Origin: JAWXCH01 sp034440595 | GTDB taxonomy: Bacteria > Planctomycetota > Planctomycetia > Pirellulales > JALHPA01 | DNA: 9,429 nt | Assembly (NCBI GenBank): GCA_034440595.1 | Contig: JAWXCH010000278.1 | Coordinates: 1 to 9,429, forward strand | Direction: 5' to 3' | In this document: in pieces, positions 7,644-9,429 of the stretch | Layout of the letters: each line of letters begins with the position of its first letter | How positions within the stretch are numbered: the first letter of the stretch is position 1 | Position numbers and translations under genes: made by a program | Notes under the pieces: generated by a model | Databases searched by the model: none | Seen by the model: the letters and a program-made list of their open reading frames with translations, nothing else | What the model was told of the DNA's origin: nothing

Positions 7644-7674
7644 ATCGAACCTGTTCCGAACTAATAGGTTCGAT
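7644..7674. repeat. Nine-base inverted repeat just upstream of the hydrolase start
   Basis: ATCGAACCT (7644..7652) and AGGTTCGAT (7666..7674) are perfect reverse complements with a 13-base spacer. The repeat ends 30 bases before the ATG at 7614. It could be an operator or a leader hairpin near the ribosome site. No T-run follows it on the minus strand before the ribosome site, so attenuation is less likely. Confidence 0.5.
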
Positions 7675-7755
7675 GCGATAGTCGCGATTTATTCACCACA
7701 GTCGCATTTCGCTCCGCGAAATAGCGCCCCGGATCCGATTTACGCATTTCCGCTC

Positions 7756-7765
7756 GTGGGCCCAC
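7756..7765. repeat. Perfect ten-base palindrome GTGGGCCCAC
   Basis: A fully self-complementary ten-mer inside the hydrolase upstream region, next to CACTT-AAGTG (7765..7780) and CTTTC-GAAAG (7783..7799) inverted repeats. Such short palindromes can be regulator sites or chance. Confidence 0.3.
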
Positions 7766-7909
7766 ACTTATGCACAAGTGCTCTTTCACTGAGCGAAAGG
7801 CAACAGATCCCAACCAGTATTATAATCTCCCCGGTAAGCCGCACGCAAAAAGAAAACCCAGAACACGCCCCCTCATCGGGAGCATTGCATCCGTGTTTAT
7901 TGATATGTT

Positions 7910-7939
7910 GGCGGCTGCGCGTTTTGCCGCGCAACCGCC
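7910..7939 (-). terminator. Stem-loop after the PEP-CTERM protein gene, possible terminator
   Basis: Arms at 7910..7921 and 7928..7939 form a GC-rich 12-pair stem with one position that mismatches on plus but becomes a G-U pair on minus; the loop is six bases. It lies 48 bases after the stop at 7988. No T-run follows on the minus strand, so it is either a non-canonical terminator or a 3'-end stabilising hairpin. Confidence 0.45.
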
Positions 7940-7987
7940 ACCAGTGCAAATTGACTACTACGGAGTTTAACTCCCGATCACCGCGTC

Positions 7988-9049
7988 CTAGACCGCAACG
8001 ATCCGCTTGCGGAATTGATAGCCCACCAGACCAATACCGGCCAGACCCATTAGCACGATCGAAGCTGGCTCGGGTACTGCTGCGACTGGCGGATTCCCCT
8101 GTCCCCAGGCGCTGAGCACCGCATTCAAGTCGCCTTGGCCGATAGATCCACTTCCGTCGTAATCAGCCAGTGGATCGGCGGGAGGCACATCCTGTCCCCA
8201 GTTGCCCAGAATCAGGTTCAAGTCGCTCTGGCCTACAAATCCGTCCCCGTCCAAATCGCCCGCAATCGGGTTCAGCTCTAGCTTCCAATCGCTGATGTAG
8301 CGGGTATTGGCACCACCGCTGAAGTAGTTGCCAAATGCGACCCCTGTGAACGATGTGCGTGCGGCATTGCCGCCGCCAATTGGCATCACAAATTCCTGTC
8401 CGTCCACGAACACCTGATACGCATTCTCGGCGGTACCCGCCTTGGCGTGTGAATATTGAATAGCGACCTCGTGCCAGATACCATACGAATCGTACTGACC
8501 TTCCTCGTAACCAGCTCCCGGAAAAGCTACTTCCTGTGCGGTATTCAGAAGCTGAATTCTGGAGTCCTGAAACACAAACACAGTGGTCATGCCATTCACC
8601 ACCGGATCCGAACTGCTGGTGAACCCCATGGAGAAATTGTTCCATTTGGTATCGTCTGCCGCACTATTCACGCGCACGGTCAAGCGAATCACATCGTCTG
8701 CCTGGAGTGCACGCTGATAGGGAATCACGATATTCCGGTTTGAACCGCCATCCGACGTAATCTTTAGAGCATTACCGGTCGGCGGAAACTGATTATTAAA
8801 AAATGTCTCGTCCACAATGCTGCTAGACGTGATGTCATGTGCGTAATACACCGACTCATAGGAGTTGCCACCGCTGTAATTCGGGTTTGGATTCGGCCCG
8901 CCGTCAATGTTCGGGGCAGTTCCGACAACATTGGTACCGACATCGCGTAACGTGAAATCTTCTTGCAGCAGGATCTCTGCAAATGCCCCGGTTTGCAGGG
9001 TGAACAGTGCCACCACTGTCCAGGCGGTTCGTTGGAAACGGATGCTCAT
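7988..9049 (-). CDS. PEP-CTERM surface protein with a lectin-like body and dockerin-like repeats
   Basis: A 353-residue exported protein of unknown specific role. Seen in the sequence: a signal peptide (hydrophobic 9-18, cleavage near AFA-E at 22-25); a beta-rich body (about 26-260) that resembles a concanavalin/LamG-like sandwich, with FxGVAFGNYFSGG and YISDWKLEL near its end; two Asp-rich repeats, GDLDGDGFVGQSDLN (264-278) and YDGSGSIGQGDLN (297-309); then VPEPAS (325-330), a hydrophobic helix and a basic FRKR segment, the PEP-CTERM sorting signal. The Asp-rich plus PEP-CTERM cassette closely matches that of the hydrolase gene downstream, so both are probably exported and anchored by the same exosortase route. 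The ATG at 9049 has GAAGGT about seven bases upstream and begins the signal peptide; the frame is open for 43 more codons upstream, but those lack any ribosome site or export signal. Confidence 0.8.
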   Translation of the reverse strand: MSIRFQRTAWTVVALFTLQTGAFAEILLQEDFTLRDVGTNVVGTAPNIDGGPNPNPNYSGGNSYESVYYAHDITSSSIVDETFFNNQFPPTGNALKITSDGGSNRNIVIPYQRALQADDVIRLTVRVNSAADDTKWNNFSMGFTSSSDPVVNGMTTVFVFQDSRIQLLNTAQEVAFPGAGYEEGQYDSYGIWHEVAIQYSHAKAGTAENAYQVFVDGQEFVMPIGGGNAARTSFTGVAFGNYFSGGANTRYISDWKLELNPIAGDLDGDGFVGQSDLNLILGNWGQDVPPADPLADYDGSGSIGQGDLNAVLSAWGQGNPPVAAVPEPASIVLMGLAGIGLVGYQFRKRIVAV

Positions 9050-9111
9050 GATAGGACCTTCAATGACAGGCGTGTGTCGGAAGAACGGGAACGAACAATG
9101 CCCCCAGCAAT

Positions 9112-9147
9112 CTGGCAGAATGCCAGTCGCCCTTCGGCAGAATGCCA
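9112..9147. repeat. Two tandem palindromic GGCAGAATGCC sites
   Basis: GGCAGAATGCCA occurs twice, at 9114..9125 and 9136..9147, exactly 22 bases apart, about two helical turns. Each is itself an inverted repeat around GAA; the first extends to six-base arms, CTGGCA-GAA-TGCCAG (9112..9126). They lie between the predicted promoter and the ATG of the PEP-CTERM gene, 63-98 bases upstream of the start codon. The arrangement looks like twin operators or twin leader hairpins. I know of no regulator that matches. Confidence 0.55.
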
Positions 9148-9229
9148 AAACCTCCCCCTGAAAGCCCGGCAAATCCACAGCCTGGCACGGCAGCCATGCG
9201 AACAGACTGCCAGTGAAACAGATGCCCTC

Positions 9230-9257
9230 ACTATACCACGCGGTACGAACTGATCAA
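9230..9257 (-). promoter_or_regulatory. Sigma70-type promoter for the PEP-CTERM protein gene
   Basis: On the minus strand TTGATC (9252..9257) and TATAGT (9230..9235) are 16 bases apart and match the consensus at 4/6 and 5/6 positions. It would give a leader of about 175 bases holding the twin palindromes. It sits between the group II intron end and the gene. Confidence 0.45.
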
Positions 9258-9308
9258 TGGATTTGTATGTGTGGTAGGTACTATCGTGGTGCCGTAGCAA
9301 ACCTAGCA

Positions 9309-9325
9309 GGCATCGTCCCGATGCC
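9309..9325. repeat. Hairpin in the 3' exon flank of the group II intron
   Basis: GGCATCG-TCC-CGATGCC is a perfect seven-pair stem starting nine bases beyond the predicted intron 3' end. It may be part of the intron's insertion site or unrelated. No T-run follows. Confidence 0.45.
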
Positions 9326-9334
9326 GCAGCAAAG

Positions 9335-9429
9335 ATCGGGTAGGAAGACCGCATTGGGTTGCGGTCCCCCTCCCGCCAAACCGGACGGGCGGATCTCCCG
9401 CATCCGGCTTTCCAGTAGTTGAGTTACCT
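9335..9429 (-). ncRNA. Group II intron, 3' end (domains V and VI), cut by the window edge
   Basis: A self-splicing ribozyme and retroelement end. On the minus strand 9410..9378 reads AAGCCGGAT...GTCCGGTTT, the 33-base domain V: the AGC catalytic triad, a proximal helix with the G-U pair of the triad, a two-base bulge (CC) and a GCGG/CCGC distal stem capped around GAGA. After a GGC joiner (9377..9375), domain VI (9374..9338) forms a long helix: GACCGCA/TGCGGTC with an ACCCAA loop, then further pairs, with exactly one unpaired A at 9341. That A is the expected branch point; six bases follow it and end in AT, giving the 3' splice site at 9335. Domain V is one base shorter in its distal stem than the common 34-base form. 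Domains I-IV and any reverse transcriptase gene would lie to the right, outside the window. It could be intact or a 3' fragment. Confidence 0.82.

Larger units (their letters stand above)
7615..7987 (-). other. Hairpin-rich spacer upstream of the glycoside hydrolase gene
   Basis: A 373-base stretch without a supported gene. It holds five separate inverted repeats (7644..7674, 7706..7722, 7756..7765, 7765..7780 and 7783..7799) and a stem-loop after the upstream gene (7910..7939). A TATAAT on the minus strand (7819..7824) could be a -10 box; a TTGCGT 18 bases further upstream is a poor -35, so the promoter is uncertain. If used, the hydrolase leader would be about 200 bases and contain all five repeats. 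Confidence 0.5.

Noticed and set aside
9112..9147. The twin repeat as a CRISPR array
   Set aside because: There are only two 12-base copies with a 10-base gap, far too short for repeats and spacers, and no cas genes are in view.
9050..9178. A 43-codon upstream extension of the PEP-CTERM protein
   Set aside because: It covers the repeat-containing leader, has no ribosome site and would displace the signal peptide that begins at 9049.
9046..9354. A 102-codon minus-strand open frame across the intron end and the PEP-CTERM leader
   Set aside because: It runs through domain VI of the intron, the promoter and the twin palindromes, with no ribosome site; the RNA explanation fits better.

Overview
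The window looks like chromosomal DNA of a planctomycete, probably of the Pirellulales type. Three things support this: a DUF1559 prepilin-like protein followed by a small lipoprotein of the kind that often accompanies it; two secreted proteins ending in a dockerin-like Asp-rich repeat plus a VPEPAS (PEP-CTERM) tail; and moderately GC-rich coding DNA with long, hairpin-rich intergenic spaces. This assignment is an inference from gene content; there is no rRNA or marker gene in the window.

Layout. The left edge holds only the first codons of a minus-strand gene with a perfect Shine-Dalgarno (1..29). About 550 bases without a convincing gene follow. The plus strand then carries a secreted glycerophosphodiester phosphodiesterase-like protein (581..1468), a good sigma70-type promoter (1481..1509), a DUF1559 protein (1737..2696) and a lipoprotein (2772..3230). 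From 3283 onward everything readable is on the minus strand. In transcription order (right to left) this is: the 3' end of a group II intron at the right edge (9335..9429), a promoter and leader with two near-identical palindromes, a PEP-CTERM protein (7988..9049), a hairpin-rich spacer, a clan GH-A-like glycoside hydrolase with dockerin-like and PEP-CTERM modules (5617..7614) closed by a strong terminator, and a 660-residue exported protein with a duplicated domain (3353..5335) closed by another strong terminator. The plus and minus blocks converge at about 3231..3352.

How the genes may work together. All six complete gene products carry export signals: signal peptides, a lipobox or a prepilin-like N terminus. 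The minus-strand set suggests extracellular or surface-bound polysaccharide work: a glycosidase with a carbohydrate-binding-like domain, a putative binding protein with a sugar-binding-like C terminus, and a second surface protein with the same C-terminal cassette. Each of the three has its own ribosome site, and two end in clear terminators, so they look like neighbouring single-gene units rather than one tight operon. No exosortase, sulfatase or SusC/D-like gene is in view.

The most notable non-coding signal is the catalytic end of a group II intron (domains V and VI, with a bulged branch-point A), which runs off the right edge. Several unexplained repeat arrays lie upstream of the minus-strand genes.
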